DNA of 64,000 bases from Gymnorhina tibicen (lineage: Eukaryota > Chordata > Aves > Passeriformes > Artamidae), in the NCBI GenBank assembly GCA_013399875.1, contig VXAZ01005706.1, forward strand, positions 52,065 to 116,064. The letters run 5' to 3'. Both the position numbers and the translations under genes were made by a program. Each line of letters begins with the position of its first letter. Position 1 is the first letter of the stretch. Shown one piece after another: positions 33,501-42,200 of the stretch. The notes under the pieces are model-generated. The model saw nothing but the letters and a program-made list of their open reading frames with translations, ran no database searches and was not told the origin of the DNA.

Positions 33501-35148
33501 GTTCATGCTCTGCTGCTTTGTGTCCACACGGGATGGAGGCCAAGCTTGGGCTGTGGAACACTGGTGAATTCAGAGAGCCCGTGGGGTCCGGGTCCGTGGT
33601 GTCATTCCTGGCAGGAGGGCACGCAGGGACATTGCTGGATAATGGGAACTTCACGTGCTCCCTGTGTTTGAGGCAAACTGAAGGCAGGGGGTGACTCTGG
33701 GTTGCACAAAACAGTAGGGGAGTGTTCTTCACTTTCTCTCTTGTTCATTATTTCTCCAAAGAGGGAAAACCCGGTGTTCTCTGGCTTGTGGAAGACTACT
33801 CAGAGTTTTATCCCCCAGGCTTGTTCAGAGTCCTCCTGGAGCCTTTGGGAGGAAGGGGATGAGTGGAATGGAGGGAAAAAGGTGGAGGGTTGAGAGTTGG
33901 GTGGAGTCTCCAGGTGTCCCCATTGATCCCTGTTCCTGCTTTGCTGATGGGACCCAGGAACGAGGTGGGAATCGGGAACGTCAGCGTGTCTGTGTTGCTT
34001 GCAGGGCTTGTTGCCGTGGGAGAGAAGGCCCAGAAGAGGTCCGGCCATTACGTGGTGATGAAGGATCTTTCAGGTGAGGTTCTTGTCTAGAATAATGCAA
34101 TTCCCAGGGGCTGCTTGGATATTAACCCTGGAATGTCTGTGTGCCAGGGAAGCACCCGGTGTCTGCGCTGATGGAGATCTGCAACAAGAGGAGGTGGACG
34201 CCCCCGGAGTTCGTGCTGGTGGACGACAGTGGGCCTGATCACCGCAAACATTTCATCTTCAAGGTGGGTCTGGGCAGCCCGGGGCTGCTTCCTGTGTGGC
34301 AGGGATGAAATCCATGTTTCTGTTTGATAGAAACGCCTCACGGGGCTGGCTGAGGATGGCGGAGCCGTCTCGGTGCTGGAATGTGCAAGTCCTGTTTCTG
34401 GAAAGGCCAGATCGGGTCCCTGGAGCACTTCAGTCTGGGAACTGGGGAGACTTGACCCCAGGGCTGGAGCCCCTCTGGAGCCAGGCTGGGAGAGCTGGGG
34501 CTGTTCACCTGGAGGACAGAAGGATCCAGGGAGACCTCAGAGCCACTTCCAGGGCCTAAAGGGGCCCCAGAAGAGCTGCAGAGGGACTGGGCACAAGGGC
34601 TGGAGGGACAGGACCCAGGGAATGGCTTCCCAGTGCCAAAGGGCAGGGCTGGATGGGATACTGGGAAGGAATTGTTCCCTGGGAGGGTGGGCAGGCCCTG
34701 GCACAGGGTGCCCAGAGCAGCTGTGGCTGCCCCTGGATCCCTGGCAGTGCCCAAGGCCAGGCTGGACACTGGGGCTTGGAGCAGCCTGGGACAGGGGAAG
34801 GTGTCCCTGCCCTGGCAGAGGTGGCACTGGATGGGCTGTGAGGTCCCTCCCAGCCCAAACCGTGGTGGGATCCCGTGAAATGGCCGTGCTGACAGCCAGC
34901 CATCGCTCGTGTGTCCCTGAAGAGGAGTTGCCCCGGGTGTGCCTGACGCAGCCGTGCCCCCTCGCTAACCCCTGGTTCCCCCGTGCCAGGTGAGAGTCAA
35001 TGGCAACGAGTACAGGCCCACCTTTGCCAGCCTTAACAAGAAGCACGCGAAAGCCACGGCGGCCACGGCGGCGCTGCAGGCCATGGGACTCGTACCAAAG
35101 GAAAGCATGGTCAATACCACCATGTTCAGGAGTGCCTCACACCGCTAA
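523..35148 (+). CDS. SON: SON, DNA/RNA-binding nuclear speckle splicing co-factor (partial: exon 1 off window)
   Basis: SON is a nuclear-speckle scaffold that promotes splicing of weak introns, notably in cell-cycle genes. Spliced coding exons, counting the absent first exon as 1: 523-686, 5656-14793, 16078-16238, 17718-17858, 19105-19296, 23522-23632, 24114-24230, 31243-31390, 34005-34073, 34148-34263, 34990-35148 (stop TAA). All junctions are GT-AG and all phases agree. The frame gives about 3,505 residues here, against about 2,426 for the whole human protein. Order: conserved QKIEEVLSG segment, lysine-rich tract, long low-complexity region, RS/SVEK repeats, RS domain, conserved SPKRLTDL-DKAQLLEIAKANAA region, NKPHVSDEEEE, RKKEADSVYGEWVPV, G-patch, dsRNA-binding fold ending FRSASHR. 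The human start peptide (MATNIEQ...) is not in the window, so the 5' end lies upstream. The excess length is in exon 3. Identity is very sure; exact boundaries are by consensus and frame. Confidence 0.97.
1878..2935 (-). mobile_element. CR1 LINE fragment with reverse-transcriptase remnant
   Basis: The minus strand ends with the CR1 3' terminus (near 1,878). It reads back into an ORF2 remnant around 2,690-2,770 whose peptide GSILSPALFNIFTNNLD is the (P/H)GSxLxPxLFNIFxNDLD motif of non-LTR reverse transcriptases. It is internally deleted and interrupted by stops. Confidence 0.85.
3805..4006 (+). mobile_element. CR1 LINE 3' fragment
   Basis: GCTCAGGTGAGACCCCACCTG, then a jump to the CCTGGAAGTGTTCAAGGCCAGG tail, ending AAGGTCCCCTTCCAACCCA. 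This indicates an internally deleted copy. Confidence 0.85.
4030..5105 (-). mobile_element. CR1 LINE fragment, ORF2 region
   Basis: The antisense strand carries typical ORF2 sequence, including the complement of GTGTCCCTCAGGAGTCTGTA near 4,690-4,710 and of the ATGAGGTTTAACGAGGCC segment near 4,446-4,462. Long but decayed. Confidence 0.8.
5115..5370 (+). mobile_element. CR1 LINE 3' end
   Basis: GAGGGTGGGGAGGCCCTGGC ... GGACACTGGGGCTTGGAGCA ... AAGGTCCCTTCCAACCTAAA; adjacent to and opposite in orientation from the copy at 4,030-5,105. Confidence 0.9.
5656..14793 (+). CDS. SON: SON giant exon 3: Lys-rich tract, low-complexity region, SVEK/RS repeat arrays
   Basis: One uninterrupted 9,138-bp exon (about 3,045 codons). 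Lysine-rich tract at ~5,731-5,826. Ser/Glu/Val/Thr-rich region with loose VKALETAMEP-like repeats at ~5,830-8,760. Basic array of SVEKR...RSRSSDRYRSKS units at ~8,940-9,900. Neutral array with (S/P)xEKxEVQEPSL cores at ~9,900-13,050. Acidic array with ESRSTxGEExEDxEPS units at ~13,080-13,900. Basic SVEKTxDKESSRRSRRRRS units at ~13,990-14,330. Classical RS domain at 14,330-14,770, ending in the conserved SPKRLTDL. The repeat words I recall from human SON (DPYRLAQ, SQMLAS, ERSMMS) are absent from this translation, so the repeats differ although exon position and flanks are conserved. An ATG at 5640 lies in the intron and is not the start. Confidence 0.95.
9121..9363 (+). repeat. SON: 81-bp coding tandem repeat in SON exon 3 (27-residue SVEKRLSSRRS unit)
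   Basis: The phrase GGTCAGTGG starts at 9121, 9202 and 9283, and GGTCAGTGG recurs at 9364: exact 81-bp spacing and near-identical copies. Each unit encodes SVEKR, then an arginine/serine block, then SSDRYRSKS. Diverged units of 23-30 codons flank it from about 8,940 to 9,900. The high identity of the central copies suggests recent expansion or homogenisation. Confidence 0.95.
13488..13667 (+). repeat. SON: Perfect 90-bp tandem duplication in SON exon 3 (acidic 30-residue unit)
   Basis: 13488-13577 and 13578-13667 are identical base for base as I read them. The unit encodes DAEDVEPSSAAEQ followed by RDSTSSDEQESRSTAGE. It sits in a run of about nine diverged units whose GAGTCAAG phrase recurs at 90-bp steps (13119, 13209, 13299, 13389, then 13464, 13554, 13644), with one 75-bp step. 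Confidence 0.95.
13995..14330 (+). repeat. SON: 90-bp coding tandem repeat in SON exon 3 (basic SVEKTADKE unit)
   Basis: TCTGT(T/A/G), the start of the S-V-(E/D)-K core, occurs at 13995, 14085, 14175 and 14265, exactly 90 bp apart. Units read SVDKASDKE, SVEKTADKE, SVEKTVDKE, SVEKTADKE, each followed by an Arg/Ser block. The period matches the acidic array just upstream although the charge is opposite. Confidence 0.93.
14794..16077 (+). other. SON: SON intron 3
   Basis: Donor GTAAGTGGCT; acceptor preceded by an A-run and CTTTTAG. Unique AT-rich sequence. I see no repeat element or RNA gene in it. Confidence 0.8.
16338..16545 (-). mobile_element. CR1 LINE fragment
   Basis: Shares GGCTGGAAAAGCCCTCCCAG and the following ~150 bases with the copies at 22,578 and 38,430. 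Confidence 0.8.
16729..16850 (-). mobile_element. CR1 LINE 3' end
   Basis: GAGTTGGAAGGGATTTCAAA ... TGTCCCAGGTTGCTCCAAGC, the complement of the standard tail. Confidence 0.85.
17859..19104 (+). other. SON: SON intron 5
   Basis: Donor GTGAGTGCTA, acceptor CTCTTTCAG. Unique sequence with a G/T-rich simple stretch near 18,100-18,140. No recognised element. Confidence 0.75.
19297..19431 (+). CDS. SON: Candidate read-through C-terminus of a short SON isoform (exon 6 extended past its donor)
   Basis: If the GTAAGG donor at 19297 is not used, the frame of exon 6 continues for 44 codons to TAA at 19429-19431. The tail is very basic: VRKARRAYHIRKPKPS, then GKKTKKALKKVVPKTALS. About 1 kb downstream is a good poly(A) signal (AATAAA at 20413-20418) followed by a GT-rich stretch. 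The product would lack the G-patch and dsRNA-binding domain. Short human SON isoforms with alternative ends and the same loss are known, but I cannot confirm that this is the same event. Chance read-through cannot be excluded. Confidence 0.45.
   Translation, partial: VRKARRAYHIRKPKPSPGQSGTKLQSGKKTKKALKKVVPKTALS
20413..20418 (+). terminator. Candidate intronic poly(A) signal in SON intron 6
   Basis: AATAAA in a T/A-rich context (TTTTGTAAATAAATATTTTT), followed within 40 bases by GGTTTGTGTT. This arrangement is typical of a 3' end and would serve the exon 6 read-through form. Confidence 0.4.
22419..22560 (+). repeat. Diverged intronic duplicate, copy 1 (SON intron 6)
   Basis: Reads GAGCTCCTTCATGTATTTCA... 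through AAAGCGGTGGATTC and aligns along its whole length, with scattered substitutions and small indels, to 23,797-23,930 in intron 7. I do not recognise it as CR1. Confidence 0.75.
22578..23000 (-). mobile_element. CR1 LINE fragment
   Basis: The same subfamily signature as 16,338 (GGCTGGAAAAGCCCTCCCAG) but longer, running to about 23,000. Confidence 0.8.
23797..23930 (+). repeat. Diverged intronic duplicate, copy 2 (SON intron 7)
   Basis: Reads GAGCTCCTTCACGTATTCCG... through AAAACAGTGGATTC; partner of 22,419-22,560 in the same orientation. The copies flank exon 7 (23,522-23,632). It begins about 165 bases after that exon. Confidence 0.75.
26303..26372 (+). mobile_element. Short CR1 3' terminus
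   Basis: GAGTTGGACTTGGATCCTTG ... TTCCAACTTGGGATATTCTG, a terminal scrap only. Confidence 0.6.
27515..27740 (+). mobile_element. CR1 LINE 3' end
   Basis: GAGGGTGGGGAGGCCCTGGT ... GAGGTCCCTCCCAACCCAGA, then TCCATGATTCT. Confidence 0.9.
27990..28155 (+). mobile_element. CR1 LINE 3' end, second subfamily
   Basis: GAGCTCCAGGAGCGTTTGGA ... GGGTTCCTTCCCACTCAGAG, like the copies at 29,993 and 62,335. Confidence 0.8.
29993..30123 (+). mobile_element. CR1 LINE 3' end, diverged
   Basis: CTCCAGGAGCGTTGGGACAG ... GTCCCTTCCAGCTCAGGAC; GC-rich and older-looking. Confidence 0.65.
30429..30605 (+). CDS. SON: Candidate alternative SON terminal exon
   Basis: A TTGTTTCAG acceptor at 30420-30428 opens a frame in the phase left by exon 8 (phase 0, after ...AWIRK). 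It runs 58 codons, GQILVAAFLPRSVPALL then FTTLRPARPR and later SVDKLSPFNNFC, to TAA at 30603-30605. AATAAA follows at 30673-30678. The product would stop before the G-patch and dsRNA-binding exons. Human short SON isoforms of this architecture are published, but the correspondence is my inference. A perfect 9-bp hairpin lies about 30 bases before the acceptor. Confidence 0.55.
   Translation, partial: GQILVAAFLPRSVPALLFTTLRPARPRYVTFKEFLQFFTSKQMFKLSVDKLSPFNNFC
30673..30678 (+). terminator. SON: Candidate poly(A) signal of the alternative SON terminal exon
   Basis: AATAAA in GTTAAAATAAAGAGA, 68 bases after the TAA of the candidate exon, followed by a GT-rich stretch (CTGTTTGTTCCATGTGG) at about 30,700. 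Confidence 0.45.
31243..34073 (+). CDS. SON: SON G-patch exons (exons 9 and 10)
   Basis: Exon 9 (31243-31390) and exon 10 (34005-34073) encode the G-patch, an RNA-processing fold that typically binds DEAH-box helicases. Diagnostic residues are GMGAQLMRKMGWREGEGLGK followed by NKEG, with the domain running into VDFKTDRKG and LVAVGEKAQKR. The splice is phase 1 (G|GG). Intron 9 (31391-34004) carries one small CR1 end (32,222-32,345) and otherwise unique sequence. Confidence 0.95.
32222..32345 (+). mobile_element. CR1 LINE 3' end
   Basis: GGCCAGGTTGGACACTGGGG ... AAGGTCCTTTCCCACCCAAA, in SON intron 9. Confidence 0.9.
34148..35148 (+). CDS. SON: SON dsRNA-binding domain exons (exons 11 and 12)
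   Basis: Exon 11 (34148-34263) encodes HPVSALMEICNKRRWTPPEF and ends HKHFIFK-like in HRKHFIFK. Exon 12 (34990-35148) encodes VRVNGNEYRPTFASLNKKH then AKATAATAALQAMGL, the KKxAKxxAA helix typical of double-stranded-RNA-binding motifs, and ends FRSASHR-stop. The 726-bp intron between them has been invaded by a sense-oriented CR1 (~34,405-34,885). Confidence 0.95.
34405..34885 (+). mobile_element. CR1 LINE 3' fragment in SON intron 11
   Basis: Longer sense copy: CTGGGAGAGCTGGGGCTGTT, CCTGGAGGACAGAAGGATCC, then GAGGGTGGGCAGGCCCTGGC to GAGGTCCCTCCCAGCCCAAA. It occupies most of the intron between the two dsRNA-binding exons. Confidence 0.9.
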
Positions 35149-35840
35149 GCTTGGCTTTACTGGGACACTGGTTCCGAGCATTTTACTCTGCACAAGAAAT
35201 GGTATTTGCCCCTCTCATGTTGTAAATACATCGGCGATTCCCACCTTGTAAAAACTGTACAGACACCCACAGGTTTTTCTTTTGTACCATCCAAATGTAT
35301 TTAAATCATACTTAGTTTTTGGTATGTTTATATTGTTTACATTAGTGATGTAATTATTTCTTAAACGACTAAATCAGACGACAGACTCTGGAGGCATCAG
35401 AAATCCAGACCTTTGGCTGAAGCTCCTGCAGTTCCTCTCCCAGCAGAACGTTGACCCTTTGATACAGTTTTGTAGTGGCTGCAGCATTCCCTGGGCTCAG
35501 GAGGTGCTGCTGGGCGGGTCCGGGGACGTACCCGGGCTCTGCCCCTCGGTGCCACCCGTGCCCCAGGAGAGCCGGACGAGCCCGCGGGCGCTTGCAGAGG
35601 GATGCGGAGATTCGGACGCGGCCCGGCACAGCCTCCTGCATGTCCCCAGGAGGGGGGCCTGGGGCTGCTCTTCCCAACCAGTGAATCCACTGCCTGATGC
35701 TGATTGTACGGATTTGTGGCTCATGTGAATTTTAAACTCTTAACAGATCTACAACTGGATTTGGGGGGAGGGAGGGGGTAGAATGACGCTTCAATTGTTG
35801 TACCCAACTTGGTCAATAAAGCAGCACAAGTTCATAATCT
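35149..35840 (+). other. SON: SON 3' untranslated region
   Basis: Non-coding tail after the TAA, AT-rich at first and GC-rich in its middle. The poly(A) signal is AATAAA at 35815-35820 (GGTCAATAAAGCAGC). The exact cleavage site is assumed to be about 20 bases later. A weaker ATTAAA at 36579-36584 could serve an extended form. Confidence 0.8.
35815..35820 (+). terminator. SON: SON poly(A) signal
   Basis: Canonical AATAAA about 670 bases after the stop codon, the first good signal in the 3' region. Confidence 0.8.
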
Positions 35841-37317
35841 TCACCCCTGGTCAGTAAACGGTAATTCCCATGGATGCCAAGCCAGGAAACGGGAATTTAA
35901 ATGCGCCAAAATGCCTTCTGCAAGAAACACACACAATGTAGCAGTGGCTTTGGGAGGATTCTCAACAGCCATTGGGATGGCAGGAGCAGGGCTGGTTCTT
36001 TTTGGTTGCTTTGAACTATTACAAAATAACCCTTTGGGGTGAAATGTTTCCCTAAGATCCTCTGCCCTGAAGGAGCCTGATCCAGAGTTTGGGCAGTTGG
36101 ACAGCGGAGAGGATGTAGAAAGCTTTTCCTGCTTTTCATTTTATTTTTTATTTAAGAAGTACTATTCTTTGATCTGTGTGCACGTGGGGTTGCAGAGGGC
36201 AGTGCACACTCCCTGACGGAGCCGAGTTAGGAGCAGGCTGCCAGGATTTCTGCGCTTGGGTCGTTCAGGCGCTTGTCCCAGACAAGTCTTTGAGGTGTGA
36301 GCCCGAGCTGGGTCTGGGGCAGGAACAAACCCGGCAAGGCTGCTCAGTCCTTTGGCTGTGGGGCCACGGAGCTGAGGAATTCCCAGTACCTGGAGCCGGG
36401 TGCATCCCGTCAGTGTCATGGAACACGGAGTCTCACTGGTCTGCAGGGCCAAGGGTTGGTGTCTCCTGTGCAGCAGAGAATTGGGGTTGGTTTGGAGACA
36501 GAAAAGCCCCTCCAAGTCTGTCCAAGTGCTCTGGAAATGCTTCAGTTGATCTTCATTTCATGGACGTTGTTGTCTTGAATTAAACTTTTTTCCCTTTGGC
36601 ATCTCGCCTTTGGTCTCTGACTAAATGTGTGGAGCCTGTCCTCGCCATGTGAACTGCCTGGGAGGAGTGCAATCCCCGGGAAATGTGGGTGGATGCACTC
36701 TGGGAGTGCTGGGGGTGTCTGCCTCCATCCCGGGGGTGGGAGCAGCTCCTGACCACACTCAGTGGCTTGGCTGAGCTCAGACCTCGGAGTTGCTGAGGAT
36801 TCTCTTCAATCCATGCTCTCCATGGCAGCTCTGGATTCACAGCTGGACACAAATTTGGGAATGTACAATCCCCTCTACTTGTTTTGTTCCCTTTTTTGTG
36901 TCCCTGTTTCCCGTGTATGAGGTAAAGGCCTGAATTCTCTCCCAGCAGCAGAGGAATCCAGTCCCACTGAAGACTCCGTTTAAATAATAACTATTAGGAA
37001 AGGTCTGGATTTCACACCTTAAAGGTGGGGGTCTGTGTGTGTTCTTTGGAGCCCCGTATTCTTCAGGAACAGCCCTGCATCCTGGAGCTGTGAGCAGCTG
37101 GGATTTGCTCCTGGAATTCTAGGCAAAGCTGTGGCCTCAAACAAGGAGCAGCTCCAGCTTGGGTGCCGCTGCAGAGCAGGTGAGCAAGGTCAGTGGGCAG
37201 TTCCTGAAATGAGACAGTTCCAGACTGCAGCGATGGAATTGCCACTCCCGTGTTTTTAAATGGCTGCCAGCTGTTGGGTCAGAGTCCCTGCAGAACTCAG
37301 CCTGGGGGTGGGAATGG

Positions 37318-37600
37318 TCACAGCATCATGGAGTATCCTGGGCTGGAAGGGACCCACAGGGATCACCCAGTGCCACCCCTGGCCCTGCCCAGACCCCCAG
37401 CAACCCCAGCCTGGGCATCCCTGGCAGCGGTGCCCAAAGGCTCCTGGAGCTCTGGCAGCCTCGGGGCCGTGCCCATTCCCTGGGGAGCCTGGGCAGTGCC
37501 CAGCACCCTCTGGGGGAAGAACCTTTCCCAATATCCAACCAAACTGACAGTACCAGGTCTGGCATTGCCTGGAACAGGCCTCAGGGAACAGATCCACTGG
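37318..37600 (-). mobile_element. CR1 LINE 3' end
   Basis: GGCTGGAAGGGACCCACAGG ... CTCTGGGGGAAGAACCTTTC; nearly identical to the start of the copy at 1,878. Confidence 0.9.
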
Positions 37601-38429
37601 GGATGGGCTGGATTAGGATTGCTCCGTCAGCTGAAAACTCATTTCCAGCAGGGCTGTTGCAGAGTCACTGAAGTGTCATTCACACCCAAACCCAGGCTCG
37701 TGCTGTCCCCCACGCTGCCATTAGTGCTGGATTTTCACTCCTGGTGTCTGGTACTAATCAAAGGGGAAAAGTTCATTAATTTGCTTCTAGATAGTTAGGG
37801 ACAAGTGTAAAAACCAGCTGAATTTGCATTGTGCTGCCTTGAACTCCCCTAGAAAGAGGGTGACGCTGTCAGTGTTCAGTGCTCCAAGCTGTGTCCTAAG
37901 GGAGGGCCTGAGTCCAGGTTTGGTCAGTGTATCCCGAGCCTGGCATGGCACAGCAGTTCTGTGAAGCCACAATCAAACACCAAGAATTCCAGCAGAACTG
38001 CATCCCTGCTGGATCCCTGGGGCAGGACACTTCCCATGGTGTGGATGAAAAGGATCTGGAGGCAGAGGAAGCTTTTGCTGGCCCAGGCTCAGGGGCTGCT
38101 CCGTGCCCACGCTCAGTCTGCAGGGGTTTGCTCGGTGATCCCAGACCCCAAGGGGCACCAGGAGGGAAAGGCTGCCCACGGCTTCATTTCCAGTGAGAGA
38201 CACCAGATTAGAAATGTGGCTGGAGAGCACAGGCACGAGGGGGTTCTACTCACTCAGCTTTGGCATTCCCTGCTGCAGGAATGTGCTCACCCAACAGCTG
38301 TGGAAAAGTGACACACGCCCCAAAAGTACCTGTGACACTCTACCTGCAGGGAAACACTCAGCACCGGGTCAGACCCTGCTCCTGCTGGGAGCACACAGCA
38401 GCTGCTGCTGCTCCTTTCTCTGTTTCTAT

Positions 38430-38660
38430 GATCCATGAGATCCCTGAGGCTGGAAAAGCCCTCCCAGCCCAGCCAGGCCAAGCTGTGCCCCATGCCCATC
38501 TTGGCCCCAGCCCAGAGCACTGAGTGCCACAGTGTCCAGGCCTTCCTTGGACACCTCCCTGGGCAGCCCCTGCCAAGGCCTGACCTGCCCTTGCTCCTGC
38601 TCAGGTGCTGCAGCCATTTAGTTCCTGCCCCTTGTTCCCCTTCAGGCTGTAATTTGTACA
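38430..38660 (-). mobile_element. CR1 LINE fragment
   Basis: GATCCCTGAGGCTGGAAAAG and the following sequence shared with 22,578. Confidence 0.8.
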
Positions 38661-38892
38661 AAGAAAGGGCTCCCTGTGAGCCTGGGTGGGTGTGGGAGCT
38701 CTGCTGAGCAGCTCTGGGGAGTCAGATCCAGCTGCAGCCAGAACTCCGGGTCCCTCTGACCTCCATCCCTCCCTGTGGAGTTCAGAGATGGCTCCAATCC
38801 AAGAGGTGCCACACACCAAGGTACAGCTATTGAGGTTCTGTCAGGGTGCTGTGAACAGTGTGGGAAGGGGTTTTGCCAAGCATTCCACCCAT

Positions 38893-38985
38893 CCATAGGA
38901 TCCCAAAAGGTTTGGGTTGGAAGGGACCTTAAAGCTCATCTGGTTCCTATCCCCTGCCCTGGGGGGCTTCTAGTTCCAAACTGGT
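38893..38985 (-). mobile_element. Short CR1 3' terminus
   Basis: GGTTTGGGTTGGAAGGGACC then TTAAAGCTCATCTGG; terminal piece only. Confidence 0.75.
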
Positions 38986-39095
38986 TACAAGTTCCTGCCC
39001 TGAGCAGGAGCAGAAATTCCACACTTGGAACAGAAGGTGTGTGTGCATGGGGAACACTGACCTGCCAGGGGCAAACCAGACCAATAAAAGCAAGT

Positions 39096-39297
39096 TTTAT
39101 TTTAAAAAGACTTTCTTCAATAAAAAAGGAGATGTCCAAGGCCTTTCCCTTCCTTTCCTTCAAAGCCCTTGGAAGTGTTCATGTGCAGCAGTTGTGCGGG
39201 ATGTGCGAGTCCCTCGTGTCCCTCCCGCCCTGGCCCCTGCCCGGAGCTCAGCACCTGCAGCCTGGGAAGGAGCGTCCTGCTCCATGGACCAGCATTC
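39096..39297 (-). other. DONSON: DONSON 3' untranslated region with poly(A) signal
   Basis: The minus strand reads AATAAA at 39101-39096, about 200 bases after the TAG. Cleavage probably falls near 39,080. Confidence 0.7.
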
Positions 39298-42200
39298 CTA
39301 GGCCTTCCAGGTGTAGGCATAATCCTTCATTTCCAGCAAGCGGATGGACGATTTTCCCAGAGTTGGACACTGTGTCAGCTGATCCAAAGTCTTGGGATGC
39401 AGCCCGCAGGCAGGGAGATCCCGGCGAACAGCTTCCTGTGGCAGGGACACACACGGAATGAGCGTTTCTGGAGGGTGCCTGTAGTTCCAGCAAGCTGGGG
39501 AGCTCCCCGTTTCCCACTACCCCGCTGCTGAGGAAGGACAAGCCCCAGGGGCTGCAGGCGCTGATCCCGGGCATTCGGGCGCCGAGCCCCGTGCGAAGGG
39601 AAGGTCCCGGTGTGCGGGCAGGGCCTCACCTGGGGCGGGGCCGCGCGGGCGTTGAAGGCGGCGCTGGGCTCGTGGGGGCTGAGCAGGGCGCGGAAGGCCC
39701 CGCGCTGCGCCGGGCCCAGCACCAGCGTCAGGGCGTGCAGGGCGTGCGGCAGGATGGGCCCCAGCACCTCCAGGCTGAACACGTCCTCAAAGCCCCCCGG
39801 CACCCGGGCACGGCCGCTGACGCTCCGCGCCTGGGGGCACAACACCGCGGTTAGTGCTGGACTCGCCGCGGCAGGGACGAGCTCTCACCAGCTTTGACAC
39901 TGCAGTGCCACAGGCCCACTGCAAACAGAAATACGTCCCAATATTGTCAGCTCCCTGAGCAATGCGTGAGGTTTTACTGTCCTCCTAAAATGTACCCCCT
40001 GGACTGCAGGAATGCTGTAGGGATTGGGCAGGGAAGTGCAGAAGAACAGGATGAACTTCTCTGGTGGAACAAGTAGCTCATCCTGTTCTTACTGGGAAGA
40101 AATTCGGGTTAGATACAGGGAAGGAATTCTTGGCTGTGAGGGTGGGCAGGCCCTGGCACAGGGTGCCCAGAGCAGCTGTGGCTGCCCCTGGATCCCTGGC
40201 AGTGCCCAAGGCCAGGCTGAACGAGGCTTGGAACAACCTGGGATAGTGGAAGGCATCCCTGACCATGGCAGGGGTGGGACTGGGATGATCCTCAAGGTCC
40301 CTCCCAATCCGAACCAGAAACAGCTGGTCAGCTGTGGCTCATAGGCTCCTTGGTGCAAGGGGCTGGGATAGTCTGAGACCCCACAAGATCTGGGGAGAAT
40401 CTTAACAACCATTTTCCCTCTGGGCAGTTCTGCCCAGCCTCCTGTCTCTCGGGAGGTGAGGAAAGGGGACGCTGAGATGTCAGTTTAGCGCAGGGATTTA
40501 GCACCAGGCTGTGCTGCAGACAAAACGCTGACTCAGGCTTTAGCCACTAAAATCCCGCTGTGGTGCCTGAGGGAAACGCCACCAAGCCAGGGTCTGGTGC
40601 CGTGGGTGAGGAAACCACATCCTTCCCCTTCCCAGAGCCAGCTGCGTCCCTCACCTTGAGCGTCTGCATGGTCCCGCCCCGGAAGGCCACCGGGGACAGC
40701 AGGGTCGGGGGCAGCCCCGCCTGCGGCCCCGCCACGGCCACCAGGCTGCGGCAGCTGATCAGGAAGTTCAGCAGCGTGAAGGTGTGGCTGCCTCTCACCA
40801 GCACCAGCGACTCGGGTCTGTGATCCACCTGCACCTCGTGCTTCTCCTTGCGACTGGGGGGCAGAGTCAAGGGAAAACCACGTGCCAGTGGAAAGCATCC
40901 AAGTGCCAAAAAGCTGGAGCGGTGGACCCCCCCCACCCCATCTGACCAAAATCCCCAAAACCAAACCCCACCAAGCTTTGCACTCATCCAGATCTGTTCT
41001 TCAAATACTAAGCAGCATCTTAATCCTGGCTTCAATTCCTAGAAACACTTGCAAAGCAACTAAAAAAAAATATGCAGTATCTCATAGTGTGCAGGAATGT
41101 GAGGATTCATATTTGGAAAACAGTTCTCAAAAACTTCTGTAGAAGTTTTTTGTAGTGTTCACAGCACTGAAACAGCTGCAGGGCTTCCTGGTACCACACA
41201 TCTGGAAGATCAAAGGAAGGATACAGTTGGATAGAAATAGTGTCTGGTTTCTTCACCTTGTCTTGGACTCCCATCTCCTCAAGCCAAGAGAAACTTCCAT
41301 CATCATCATCATCGCTGGGAGCTGGTTCACTGGAGACACAGCATCAGTGATAGGAGGGCAGTGCCTCTGAGGAAGGTTTTCTAAAGGCACTGTGCAGGAG
41401 GCTGGAGATGCCCTTGAATTCCAGCACTGCACAAGATTGTTACTTACCCTGCATCCTCCGCACTGCTGCCCCCTCCGAGGCCGTCAGCGTTTTCTGTTTC
41501 CGAACTCTCCTCAGAGTTTTTCTGTTTCCTGGTTCTACTTTCCTCGAGCAAAGGCAAGGAGAACTCTATGCCTGGGGCAGAGGAAAGGGAGCGGTGAAGG
41601 GCTCTGTCACAGCCCCCGCATCGGTGATGCCGTCCCAGCTGCTCTTACCCTCGCTCCTCATGGCCTCCCTGAGGCCGCGGGTGGTGGGGGCGATGGCGGC
41701 GGTGGGGACGTCGCTGCCCGCCAGCCCCGCGGCGCGGAACAGCACCGAGAACTGCGCCGAGCACACGTAGAAATAGGGACACAGCCTGGCCCTGAGCAGG
41801 TTGTACAGAGAGGTGAAGCTCACAGACCTGGCAGCGGGAATAAACAGCGCTGTCACTGCAGGCAGCTCTCTCCTACCGACGTACTGGAGAGAGAACTTGG
41901 ACAAGGGATGGAGTGACAGTAAAGGGAATGGCTTCTTACTGCCAGAGGGCAAGGCTGGATGGGATATTGGGCAGGAATTGTTCCCTGGGAGGGGGGGAGG
42001 CCCTGGCACAGGGTGCCCAGAGCAGCTGGGGCTGCCCCTGGCAGTGTCCAAGGCCAGGTTGGACACTGGGGCTTAGAGCAGCCTGGGATAGTGGAAGGTG
42101 TCCCTGCCCACGGCAGGCATTGGAATGCAATGATCTTTAAGGCCCCTTCTGACCCAAACCATCCCATGATCCCGTGAATAGTTAAAATTTCCTTGTCTTA

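Larger units (their letters stand above)
35841..39095. other. SON-DONSON tail-to-tail intergenic interval
   Basis: No conserved coding exon seen. It contains three minus-oriented CR1 fragments (37,318-37,600; 38,430-38,660; 38,893-38,985), an ATTAAA at 36,579, and otherwise unique sequence. Open frames here coincide with CR1 or look random. Confidence 0.7.
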
